Positions 1 to 8,967 of a stretch of DNA of 51,071 nt are shown here, piece after piece. Source of the DNA: JAASSS01 sp021767745 (GTDB lineage Bacteria > Pseudomonadota > Gammaproteobacteria > UBA5335); NCBI GenBank assembly GCA_034189165.1, contig JAXHVN010000009.1, forward strand, positions 1 through 51,071. The letters run 5' to 3'. A program made the position numbers and the translations under genes. How positions within the stretch are numbered: the first letter of the stretch is position 1; the number at the start of each line of letters is the position of its first letter. The notes under the pieces were generated by a model that searched no databases, was not told the DNA's origin, and saw only the letters and a program-made list of their open reading frames with translations.

Positions 1-455
1 CCGTCCAGGAGATACGCATCGCCCTCCCGGCGCGCGCTCGTCTGCACATCGTGCGGGTTGAAGCGGCTTTGGCGCTCGCCATGGGCCAGCGCAGCGATCA
101 GCGTGCCGTCGGCGATGGCCGGCAGCAGCTCCGCCTGCTGCGCCTCGCTGCCGCCCTCGGCGATGGCCGTGCCGGCCAGGATGACACTCGGCAGATACGG
201 CTCGACCACCATGCCGGCACCGAACGGCTCGACCACCTGCAGCAGATCCGCGAGCGCGCCGCCGAAGCCGCCATGGGCTTCCGGCAACGGCACGCCCAGC
301 CAGCCGAGTTCGGCGAAGGTCTGCCAGTGCGCCGTCGAATAGCCCGGTTCGGCGCCGATGATCTTCTTGCGCGCATCGAAGCTGTAATCATTGCGGATGA
401 AGCGCTCGACCGCCTGGCGGATCAGCTTCTGTTCGTCGGAAAGAGTGAGATCCAT
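1..455 (-). CDS. Acyl-CoA dehydrogenase, N-terminal part (runs off window)
   Basis: The reading frame opens at an ATG complementary to 453-455 and stays open to the window edge, giving about 151 residues. It starts MDLTLSDEQKLIRQAVERF and continues with a GWLGVPLPEAHGGFGG segment, which matches the helical N-terminal domain of acyl-CoA dehydrogenases. The FAD-binding middle and C-terminal domains lie outside the window. It begins 13 bases after the stop of another acyl-CoA dehydrogenase on the same strand, so the two are probably co-transcribed. Paired genes of this kind often encode the two subunits of a heteromeric enzyme, such as the PimC/PimD type; that role is inferred. The substrate is unknown. 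Confidence 0.85.
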   Translation of the reverse strand, partial: MDLTLSDEQKLIRQAVERFIRNDYSFDARKKIIGAEPGYSTAHWQTFAELGWLGVPLPEAHGGFGGALADLLQVVEPFGAGMVVEPYLPSVILAGTAIAEGGSEAQQAELLPAIADGTLIAALAHGERQSRFNPHDVQTSARREGDAYLLD

Positions 456-468
456 GAGTCGCGCGCTC

Positions 469-1644
469 CTACTTCAGGCCTAGCATCATCTTGGCAAGGA
501 CATTCTTCTGCACCTCGTCGCTGCCGCCGTAGATGGTGGCGGCGCGGGCGAAGTTGTACCGCTCCACGGCATGGGCCAGCTCCGGCGGGCCGACGTAATC
601 GCCGGTCTGCCACGGCCACGCCCAGGGGCCGGCAATCTCCACCATCAGCTCGGTAATGGCCTGCTGCACAGCGGTGCCCGCCAGCTTCAGGTTGGACGAT
701 TCCGGGCCGGGCGCCTTGCCGGCCGCGGTCGCCGCCAGCGTGCGCAGGTTGGTCCATTCCAGTGCCAGCAGGTCGATCTCCACCTGCGCGATGCGCCGGC
801 GGATCCGCGGATCCTCCAGCATCGGCTTGCCGTTGCTCTGGTTCTCGGCCGCCATCGCCTTGAGGATGCCCAGGTTGACCTTGGAGTCGGCCACACCGGC
901 GATCGTCGTGCGCTCGTGGGTCAGCAGATACTTGGCGATGGTCCAGCCCTGGCCTTCCTGCCCGACGAGGTTGGCCTTCGGCACCCGAACATCGGTGAAG
1001 AACACCTCGTTCAGGTGGTGCTCGCCATCGATCGAGATGATCGGCCGCACCTCCAGCCCCGGGGTGTCCATGTCGATGAGCAAAAAGGAGATGCCCGCCT
1101 GCTTCTTGCCCTCGTTGCTCGTACGCACCAGACAGAACATCCGGTTGGCATAGTGCGCGTAGGTGGTCCAGATCTTGGAGCCGTTGACGACGTAGCTGTC
1201 GCCGTCCGGCACGGCCGAAGTCTTCAGGCTGGCGAGATCGGAGCCGGAACCGGGCTCGGAGTAGCCCTGGCACCACCAGTCATCGCAGGACAGGATGCGC
1301 GGCAGATAGGTCTGCTTCTGCTCGGGCGTGCCGAACGCCATCAGCACCGGGCCGAGCATGACGATGCCCATGGACAGGCCGATCGGCGCCCCGGCACGGG
1401 CACGCTCCAGGTCGAAGATGTAGCGCTGGGTCGCGGTCCAGCCCGGGCCGCCGTGCTCCTCCGGCCAGCCGGGCGCGAGCCAGCCCTGCTCATTGAGCTT
1501 GCGCTGCCAGGCGACCAGCTCGTCGCGCGAGGGCATCTTGCCGAGTTCGTTCTTGCGCTTCAGATCCGCCGGCAGATTGTCGGCAAACCACTGCCGGACC
1601 TGCTGCTGGAATTCCAGCTCCGCGGGTGAGAAATCGACGTTCAT
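469..1644 (-). CDS. Acyl-CoA dehydrogenase (PimC-like large subunit)
   Basis: A 391-residue FAD-dependent acyl-CoA dehydrogenase, predicted to introduce the alpha-beta double bond in an acyl-CoA thioester and pass electrons to ETF. The start MNVDFSPAELEFQQQV at 1644 is preferred over the longer open frame because the family fold begins there. Visible family marks are GYSEPGSGSDLASL (FAD/substrate loop), GSKIWTTYAHYAN, and a C-terminal YGGSDEVQKNVLAKMML motif, typical of the family's end. The length is normal. Its sequence resembles the FadE/PimC group rather than classical short-chain enzymes. The second dehydrogenase follows after 13 bases. Whether the catalytic base sits in this or the partner subunit cannot be settled by eye. 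Confidence 0.9.
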   Translation of the reverse strand: MNVDFSPAELEFQQQVRQWFADNLPADLKRKNELGKMPSRDELVAWQRKLNEQGWLAPGWPEEHGGPGWTATQRYIFDLERARAGAPIGLSMGIVMLGPVLMAFGTPEQKQTYLPRILSCDDWWCQGYSEPGSGSDLASLKTSAVPDGDSYVVNGSKIWTTYAHYANRMFCLVRTSNEGKKQAGISFLLIDMDTPGLEVRPIISIDGEHHLNEVFFTDVRVPKANLVGQEGQGWTIAKYLLTHERTTIAGVADSKVNLGILKAMAAENQSNGKPMLEDPRIRRRIAQVEIDLLALEWTNLRTLAATAAGKAPGPESSNLKLAGTAVQQAITELMVEIAGPWAWPWQTGDYVGPPELAHAVERYNFARAATIYGGSDEVQKNVLAKMMLGLK

Positions 1645-1676
1645 GGAACGGGCTCCGATCGCCTGAAAAGCCGCGC

Positions 1677-1705
1677 AGGATAGCACGCCCGGTCGCCCCG
1701 ACCGA
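1677..1705 (-). promoter_or_regulatory. Possible promoter with 15-bp palindrome before the acyl-CoA dehydrogenase pair
   Basis: On the minus strand a TATCCT hexamer (1677-1682) could serve as a -10 box 33 bases before the ATG. The 17-bp-spaced upstream hexamer TCGGTC (1700-1705) is a poor -35. That region overlaps a perfect inverted repeat, CGGTCG-CCC-CGACCG (1690-1704), where a repressor or activator could bind. Function is inferred only from position and symmetry. Confidence 0.35.
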
Positions 1706-1720
1706 ACGTCCGGGCAGGCG

Positions 1721-2509
1721 CTAGGCGCGCGGCGATCCGCCTGCGTGGCGGTCCCTGCCGGCAGCCGCTGCGGAGGGCTCGGGGCGCAATCTCGGTAACA
1801 ACATCGGAGTGCGGGCCTGATAGGCGCGATACGGCTCGCCCAGCGATTTCGCCAGTCCACGCTCCTCGAACATGACGCCGATGACGATATAGGCGCTCAT
1901 CCCGCTGGCCAGCAGCAAGCGGCCCCAGGTCATGTCCACCGCTGCCCAGAAGCCGATCAGCATGCCGAGCATCATCGGGTGGCGCACCAGCCGGTACAGC
2001 CAGCGCATCCGGAAGGGGACCGGCGTGTAGGTGCGTCGACGGAAATGCAGGTAGACCTGCCGCAGGCCGAACAGATCGAAGTGATCGGTGAGGAAGGTCG
2101 AGACGGCCGCGAGCGCCCAGCCCAGCGCGAACAGCGTCCACAGCGCTGCCACCAGCCAGCCGGCCTGCACAGACCACAGCACGCCGGGCAGCGGCTGCCA
2201 GCCGGCCATCAGCAGCGCCAGCACCACGCTGGAAACCACGACATAGCTGCTGCGCTCCAGATGCGGCGGCAACCGCCGGTGCAGCCACTGTTTGAAGCCG
2301 CTGCGCGCCATGACCGTATGCTGCAGGCCGAAACCACTGATCAAGAGCACGTCCACGAGCACGGCGAGCGGGGCGGCCACCGCGCTCCCCGGCGAGGATA
2401 CGGTCTTGCCTGGCAGCAGATCGCCGGTGAACAGAATGAAGCCGGTGAATACGGCGAGGAACAGGGCGTAGGCGGCAACGCCGTAACCCAAGGCGAACAG
2501 GCGGGCCAT
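1721..2509 (-). CDS. mddA: MddA-like methanethiol S-methyltransferase (NnrU/ICMT-type membrane protein)
   Basis: A 262-residue integral membrane protein with about five or six hydrophobic segments. The C-terminal half carries the motifs LVRHPMMLGMLIGFW and GVMFEERGLAKSLGEPYRAY followed by TPMLLP. This arrangement is characteristic of MddA, which methylates methanethiol to dimethyl sulfide with S-adenosylmethionine, and of the wider isoprenylcysteine methyltransferase-like fold. The ATG at 2509 has a GGGAGA ribosome site just upstream. It lies 20 bases behind the EAL-HDOD gene on the same strand. The MddA name rests on remembered motif similarity; a related NnrU-family methyltransferase with another small thiol substrate is possible. 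Confidence 0.65.
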   Translation of the reverse strand: MARLFALGYGVAAYALFLAVFTGFILFTGDLLPGKTVSSPGSAVAAPLAVLVDVLLISGFGLQHTVMARSGFKQWLHRRLPPHLERSSYVVVSSVVLALLMAGWQPLPGVLWSVQAGWLVAALWTLFALGWALAAVSTFLTDHFDLFGLRQVYLHFRRRTYTPVPFRMRWLYRLVRHPMMLGMLIGFWAAVDMTWGRLLLASGMSAYIVIGVMFEERGLAKSLGEPYRAYQARTPMLLPRLRPEPSAAAAGRDRHAGGSPRA

Positions 2510-2529
2510 CGGAAGTCTCCCTGCAGCTG

Positions 2530-3735
2530 CTAGGACAACGCCCCCATGGTGTCATCGGCCCAGGCGAGCGCAGTGGCGTAGCAGCGGTTGATCTCTTCAG
2601 CCGGCAAGCTTAGACCATCGGCTCCGGCGCCGGGCTCTCGCTCATGTGCCAGCACGAACGCCAGAATCTCCCCGATTGGTCCCTCGTGCCGCAGCAACGC
2701 CGCGGTGAGCTCTTCACTGAGGGGCAGCCCGGCCAGGATCTGCTCCAGTGAACTCTGGAACAATCCGTCCAGCGTGGAAAACAGGCCCGCCATGAAACAG
2801 GCGGCCGGCTCGGCGGCATCCCGGGATGCCATGGCCAGCAGTTCGCAGCTCTTGGCCCGCATGAGCGACAGTCGCGACAGTTCCGGCGGCTGGCCGGCCG
2901 CGCCTGACATCAGCACCAGGCTGACCCAGACGCGCAACTGCTTCAGGCCGAGATAGACGATCGCCTCGCGGATCGATTCGAACTTGCGCGGCATGCCGAA
3001 GAAGGCGGAGTTGATGTAGCGCAACAGCTTTACGCTGAGGGTGACATCGCGCTGGATCAGCGACTCCAGCTGCTCGATGGAGACGGCCGGATCCTGCACC
3101 TCTCCGAGCACACGCAGCAGGTTCGCCTGATTGGTCGGCAGCTGGCGGCCCTTGAGCAGCTGCGGGCGGGCAAAAAAATAGCCCTGGAACAGATCGAAGC
3201 GCAGTTGGCGATAGAACTCGTAGCGCCGCTGGGTCTCCACCCGGGTGGCCACGAGGCGAACATCGAACCGGCGCAGTGCCGCCACCTGCGCGCCAAGCTG
3301 CTGCGCACCCAGCAGGGAAGCGTCCAGCTTCACGTACTGCACCAGAGCGAGCATCGGATCGAGCCCGGGCGTGTAGAGGGCCGCATCCAGCGTCAGCACC
3401 ACACCCTGGCGCCGCCAGCGCGCCGCGGCGTCCACCACCTCCGGATCGCGCGCCAGCGCCGCGGGGATGCAGATGCCGAGCAGGGCGGCATCCACCGGAA
3501 CGGGCCAATGGCCCAACAGATAATTGCGACTGAGGGTGACGAAGAGCTTTTTGTGCCGGGCGATGCGCTCGACGCCGATCTCCACCATGGTGGCCGCGAG
3601 CAGCTCCGCCGTCGCCTCATCTTCATCGTCGAAGCCGGCAGTCTCGCCCGCACCATGCCGGTAGAGCAGCTCGTAGAAGCGCACTCGACGGGCCGCATCG
3701 AAGATCGGCTGACGCGCGACGTAAACCTGCGGCAT
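2530..3735 (-). CDS. EAL-HDOD signalling protein with degenerate EAL domain
   Basis: A 401-residue YuxH-type protein. Residues about 1-200 form an EAL-like domain starting VYVARQPIFDAARRVRFYELLYRH, where YELLYR replaces the catalytic EAL signature. Other metal-binding residues of active phosphodiesterases are also not recognisable, so c-di-GMP hydrolysis is unlikely. Residues about 200-390 are a HDOD domain (LESLIQRDVTLSVKLLRYINS, then AIVYLGLKQLRVWVSL). Members of this family usually act as c-di-GMP sensors or scaffold proteins in motility and biofilm control. The gene precedes the MddA-like gene by 20 bases. It has no obvious DNA-binding or transmembrane part. Confidence 0.88.
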   Translation of the reverse strand: MPQVYVARQPIFDAARRVRFYELLYRHGAGETAGFDDEDEATAELLAATMVEIGVERIARHKKLFVTLSRNYLLGHWPVPVDAALLGICIPAALARDPEVVDAAARWRRQGVVLTLDAALYTPGLDPMLALVQYVKLDASLLGAQQLGAQVAALRRFDVRLVATRVETQRRYEFYRQLRFDLFQGYFFARPQLLKGRQLPTNQANLLRVLGEVQDPAVSIEQLESLIQRDVTLSVKLLRYINSAFFGMPRKFESIREAIVYLGLKQLRVWVSLVLMSGAAGQPPELSRLSLMRAKSCELLAMASRDAAEPAACFMAGLFSTLDGLFQSSLEQILAGLPLSEELTAALLRHEGPIGEILAFVLAHEREPGAGADGLSLPAEEINRCYATALAWADDTMGALS

Positions 3736-3808
3736 GACGGCTTCGACCGGGGGTGTGTCCTACGTTGTCGACCGCATCCGCAGGCGCTGAAGCGCCGAAA
3801 CGAGGCGC

Positions 3809-4684
3809 TCAGGCCGCTGCGCTGGAGGCTCCCACTGCGACCGCCGGCAGATGCTGGCGCACGAAGTCGACGACGCGCTCGTTGGCATCGGCCAGCTTGT
3901 GCAGGGCGCGGTGATGACCGGGGATCGCAGGTTCGATCACGCTGGCGCCGAGCGCGTCCAGCAGCAGGCGCCGCCCCCGGCGGTTGAGCGTATCGAACCG
4001 GAAGTACAGCAACTCGACCGGCACGTCGATGCGCTCCCGCATCTCGCGCAAGCGACCCCGTTCGAGGATCTCGCGTAGCGGCGGGCGCGCCTCCCACCAG
4101 GCGCGCATGCGATCGGCGTTGTCGTAGAAGTGCGGGTGGCCGCAGAACTGCGCGACCTTCTCGCGCATGCTCTGGCGACGGTAGAACGGGCCCATGGCAC
4201 GCGTAAGCCACGTGCCATAGCCGGCGAGGTAGGGCCCGATCATCATCAGGGCCCGCACCGTGCGCTGTGATTCCTGCATCGCCGCGCGGTACAGCCCCGC
4301 CGTGGCGATGAAGGTCCCAGCGCTCATGCCCACGACGATGGGTGCGGATTCACTGCGACCGAAGACATGCTGCAGGTCGGTTGCCGCGGCTTCGATATCG
4401 ATATAACCCGCCCGGCACTCCCGCTGGAAATGGGCTTCCACGACGCTGGACACACCCGGAAGGTCCAACAACGCGCGGATCAGTTCCTCGCCGTAGGTGC
4501 CGCGCAGCGGGTCGAAACCGCCAGGTAGCAGGAGCACCGGCACGCCACGGAGAGATCGGTCCGCGAGCCGGTTTTCCAGAAAATACAGGCCCTCGGTGCG
4601 AGTCCCCTGCCAATTCATCAGCGGGCGACTGATGACGCCGGGGATGCTGCGCTGGTGCAGCGGCTCAGGCAGTGCCTCACTCAT
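3809..4684 (-). CDS. Alpha/beta hydrolase
   Basis: A 291-residue predicted serine hydrolase. The nucleophile elbow is G-M-S-A-G in the segment APIVVGMSAGTFIATAGL. A late GHHRALHKLAD segment supplies a plausible catalytic histidine, and an acid probably lies in the FRFDTLN region. An early PVLLLPGGFDPLRGTYGEEL segment fits strand beta3 and the oxyanion loop. The start at 4684 is chosen because AGGAGG lies six bases upstream; a longer frame to 4747 has no such site. No signal peptide is seen, so it is probably cytosolic. The substrate is unknown, and the genes on either side do not suggest one. Confidence 0.8.
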   Translation of the reverse strand: MSEALPEPLHQRSIPGVISRPLMNWQGTRTEGLYFLENRLADRSLRGVPVLLLPGGFDPLRGTYGEELIRALLDLPGVSSVVEAHFQRECRAGYIDIEAAATDLQHVFGRSESAPIVVGMSAGTFIATAGLYRAAMQESQRTVRALMMIGPYLAGYGTWLTRAMGPFYRRQSMREKVAQFCGHPHFYDNADRMRAWWEARPPLREILERGRLREMRERIDVPVELLYFRFDTLNRRGRRLLLDALGASVIEPAIPGHHRALHKLADANERVVDFVRQHLPAVAVGASSAAA

Positions 4685-4743
4685 AGCGATCCTCCTGGCG
4701 TCTGATCGGCCCCACGCAGTCCACCTTGAGCCACGCTGGCGGC

Positions 4744-6096
4744 TCAATCATCGGCTCGAGACCAATCAGGAATCGTTCGCTGTTCCACCGCGGTGAAGGT
4801 CAGCCCGGCGGCGGGTGCATCATGCCGCAGCAGCGTTGCCGCACCAACCACGGCCTGCGCACCCACCGACACGGGAGCTACCAGCGTGGTATTGGAGCCG
4901 ACGAACGCGCCGTCGCCGATCTCGGTCCGGTGTTTGGCCCTGCCATCGTAATTGCAGGTGATGGTTCCGGCGCCGACGTTCACCCCGGCGCCGAGCTCGG
5001 CATCGCCGATATAGCTGAGGTGATTCACCTTTGAGCCGGTCCCGATGCCAGCGGCCTTGACCTCGACGAAGTTGCCGACGCGCGCCCGCTCCGCCAGACG
5101 GGTGCCCGGGCGCAGGCGCGCGTAGGGCCCGACGCTGCAGCCGGCACCGATCACCGCGCCGTCGATCAGCGAATGGGGCTCGATGCGCGCATTTGGCCCG
5201 ATACGGCAGTTGCGCAGGATGCAATGGGCGCCGACGTGGACGTCGGCACCGAGTTCGACTTCGCCTTCCAGCACAACGCCCACATCCAGTTCGACATCCG
5301 CCTCGCAGACGACATTGCCTCGCACGTCCAGCCGCGCCGGATCACGCACCGTGACGCCGGCCTGCAGCAGCGCCTTCACCCTGCGCCGGCGCAGCCGTGC
5401 CTCCAGTCCGGCCAGCTGTGCGCGATCGTTCGCGCCGGCGGCTTCTTCCTCGTCGATGGCGATGCCCACCAGCGGGTGGCCGGCCTGACGCGCCAGCGGC
5501 AGCACGGCCGGGAGGTAGTACTCCCGCTGCGCGTTGTCGCAATCCACCTGGGGCAAAAGCGCGCGCAGCCAACGTGCCGGTGCGGCCAGCATGCCGGTAT
5601 TCACCTCGCACAGCCGACGCTGCGCCTCGGTGGCATCGCGCTCCTCGACCACTTCCAGCAGTTCGCCGGCGTCGTCGCGAACGATGCGTCCGTAGCCGGT
5701 GGGATCGGCCAGTTGCGTCGTCGCCAGCACCACGGCCTGCTGCGCGCGGTCCGCCAGCCGCCGGACCGTATCCGGCGTCAGCAACGGCACATCCCCGTAC
5801 AGCACGACCACACCGTGATCGGCGGGGATGGCCGGCAAGGCGCACGCAAGCGCATCGGCGGTGCCCTGCTGGCGCGGCTGATGAACCCATTCGCAGTTCA
5901 ATGCGGGGTAGGCCGCCTGCACCTGCTGGGCCTGATGCCCGACGACGACGATGAGCTGCGCCGGTGAGGCGGCCGCAGCCGCCTGCAGGACATGATCGAG
6001 CAGCGTGCCCTCGCCCAGCGGCTGCAGTACCTTGGGGCGCTTCGAGCGCATGCGGCGGCCCTCACCGGCCGCGAGTATCACGATGCTGGTGGCCAT
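4744..6096 (-). CDS. glmU: Bifunctional GlmU: GlcN-1-P acetyltransferase and UDP-GlcNAc pyrophosphorylase
   Basis: A 450-residue bifunctional enzyme making UDP-N-acetylglucosamine for peptidoglycan and lipopolysaccharide. The N-terminal nucleotidyltransferase domain (about 1-230) has LAAGEGRRMRSKRPKVLQPLG and VLYGDVPLL. The C-terminal left-handed beta-helix acetyltransferase domain has hexapeptide repeats and the HLSYIGDAELGAGVNVGAGT and NYDGRAKHRTEIGDGAFVGS segments. The ATG at 6096 follows a GGGAGG ribosome site; the open frame upstream reads through the atpC terminator and is not coding. The position directly after atpC is the usual gammaproteobacterial arrangement. No clear separate promoter was found, so expression may depend on readthrough. 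Confidence 0.97.
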   Translation of the reverse strand: MATSIVILAAGEGRRMRSKRPKVLQPLGEGTLLDHVLQAAAAASPAQLIVVVGHQAQQVQAAYPALNCEWVHQPRQQGTADALACALPAIPADHGVVVLYGDVPLLTPDTVRRLADRAQQAVVLATTQLADPTGYGRIVRDDAGELLEVVEERDATEAQRRLCEVNTGMLAAPARWLRALLPQVDCDNAQREYYLPAVLPLARQAGHPLVGIAIDEEEAAGANDRAQLAGLEARLRRRRVKALLQAGVTVRDPARLDVRGNVVCEADVELDVGVVLEGEVELGADVHVGAHCILRNCRIGPNARIEPHSLIDGAVIGAGCSVGPYARLRPGTRLAERARVGNFVEVKAAGIGTGSKVNHLSYIGDAELGAGVNVGAGTITCNYDGRAKHRTEIGDGAFVGSNTTLVAPVSVGAQAVVGAATLLRHDAPAAGLTFTAVEQRTIPDWSRADD

Positions 6097-6140
6097 GGGC
6101 CCCTCCCGTCGTTGGCGGCGCTGCGCGCCCTTGGCCGGCA

Positions 6141-6170
6141 GAACGACAAACCCCCGCTGCGGCGGGGGTT
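6141..6170 (-). terminator. Intrinsic terminator after atpC
   Basis: On the minus strand a 9-bp perfect stem (arms 6149-6157 and 6162-6170, four-base loop) is followed by TTTGTCGTT. It lies 36 bases past the atpC stop and before glmU, so it should end or attenuate the ATP synthase transcript. Confidence 0.8.
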
Positions 6171-6205
6171 CGTGGTTTCCGGCAGGGCTGTCGTCGAAGC
6201 AGCGC

Positions 6206-6625
6206 TCAGCGGCGTTGCCTGCGCAACTTCTCGAGCATCTGCAGCTTCGCGGCAGCCTCGGCCAGTTCTGCCTGCACACGCGAGAGATCGGCGTTCGACT
6301 CCTGCTGTGCCAGGCGCTCCTCGGCTCGTTCCTTCGCCTGCCGCGCAGCGGCTTCGTCCATGTCCTTGGCCCGCAGCGCGGTGTCTGCCAGCACGGTGAC
6401 CTTCTCGGGCTGCACCTCGAGGATCCCGCCGGAGACGTAATACCAGGCATCTTCTCCACGTTCGTCGCGAACCCGGACCTCGCCCGGCCGCATGCGCGTC
6501 AGCAGCGGCGCGTGGCGCGGCGCGATGCCGACGTCACCCTCGACGGCCGGCGCGAATACCATCTGCGCGCTGCCGCTGAAGATGTGCCCCTCGGCACTGA
6601 CGATGTCGACGCTGATCTCACTCAT
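6206..6625 (-). CDS. atpC: ATP synthase F1 epsilon subunit
   Basis: A 139-residue epsilon subunit of the F1 central stalk, which couples rotation to catalysis and can inhibit ATP hydrolysis. The N-terminal beta-sandwich includes AEGHIFSGSAQMV and GDVGIAPRHAPLLTRMRPGEV. The C-terminal part is the charged two-helix region (AARQAKERAEERLAQQ and following). It follows atpD by 11 bases and is the last gene of the operon. Confidence 0.96.
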   Translation of the reverse strand: MSEISVDIVSAEGHIFSGSAQMVFAPAVEGDVGIAPRHAPLLTRMRPGEVRVRDERGEDAWYYVSGGILEVQPEKVTVLADTALRAKDMDEAAARQAKERAEERLAQQESNADLSRVQAELAEAAAKLQMLEKLRRQRR

Positions 6626-6636
6626 ATCGGGGCCCG

Positions 6637-8010
<1,374 letters not shown>

Positions 8011-8082
8011 GACCTGCTGTTCCTCTGGTAACTCAACGACGACGCCACCAGGCGGCCGCCGCAAAAGACAATTATTGACCTG

Positions 8083-8949
8083 CTAGCTGACCGCGGCCGC
8101 GCCCGCGACGATCTCCGCCAGCTCCTGCGTGATCGCCGCCTGCCGCGCCTTGTTATAGGCGAGCTGCAGGGCATTGATGATCTCTCCGGCATTATCAGTG
8201 GCAGCCTTCATCGCCACCATGCGGGCCGCCATCTCGCACGCGGTGTTCTCGACCACGCCCTGATACACCTGCGCCTCGACGTGGCGCATCAGGATGTCGC
8301 CGAGCAGGGCACCGGCACTGGGCTCGTAGATGTAGTCCCAGTTATCGCGCATGGCCTCTTCCTTGAGCGGCCGCACGGGCAACAACTGGCGCAGCTCGGG
8401 GCGCTGGACCATCGTGTTGACGAACTCGTTGTTCGCCAGATAGACACGATCCAACTGCCCTTGCTCGAACTGGTCCAGCATCACCTTCACCGAGCCCACC
8501 AGGTCCTCGACCCGGGGCGCATCGCCGAGCGCCGTGGCCTGCGCCACCACGTTGAAGCCGTAGCGCTTGAAGAAGGACACTGCCTTGTTGCCGAACAGGC
8601 AGAGGTCGACCTCGACACCCTGCTCGCGGTGGGCCTGCAACTCCGTGACCACCGCCTTGAACAGGTTGATGTTCAACCCGCCACACAGACCACGGTCCGA
8701 CGAGACGATCACATAGCCCACGCGCCGCACCGTCTCCCGCTGCTCCAGGAACGGATGCTGATAATCCGGATCCGCATGGGCGATGTGCCCGATGACCCGG
8801 CCGATCCGCTCGGCATAGGGCCGCGACGCCTGCATCTGATCCTGCGCCTTGCGCATCTTGCTGGCGGCGACCATCTCCATTGCCTTGGTGATCTTCTGCG
8901 TGTTCCGCACGCTCCGGATCTGGGTCCGGATCTCCTTGGCACCTGACAT
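8083..8949 (-). CDS. atpG: ATP synthase F1 gamma subunit
   Basis: The 288-residue central stalk rotor subunit. The N-terminal helix MSGAKEIRTQIRSVRNTQKIT and the C-terminal helix ending in AYNKARQAAITQELAEIVAGAAAVS are the two coiled-coil strands that enter the alpha3beta3 head. The conserved SDRGLCGGLNINLFK segment is present. It starts 18 bases after atpA. Confidence 0.97.
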   Translation of the reverse strand: MSGAKEIRTQIRSVRNTQKITKAMEMVAASKMRKAQDQMQASRPYAERIGRVIGHIAHADPDYQHPFLEQRETVRRVGYVIVSSDRGLCGGLNINLFKAVVTELQAHREQGVEVDLCLFGNKAVSFFKRYGFNVVAQATALGDAPRVEDLVGSVKVMLDQFEQGQLDRVYLANNEFVNTMVQRPELRQLLPVRPLKEEAMRDNWDYIYEPSAGALLGDILMRHVEAQVYQGVVENTACEMAARMVAMKAATDNAGEIINALQLAYNKARQAAITQELAEIVAGAAAVS

Positions 8950-8967
8950 ACGTTGGGTCTCCGCGCC

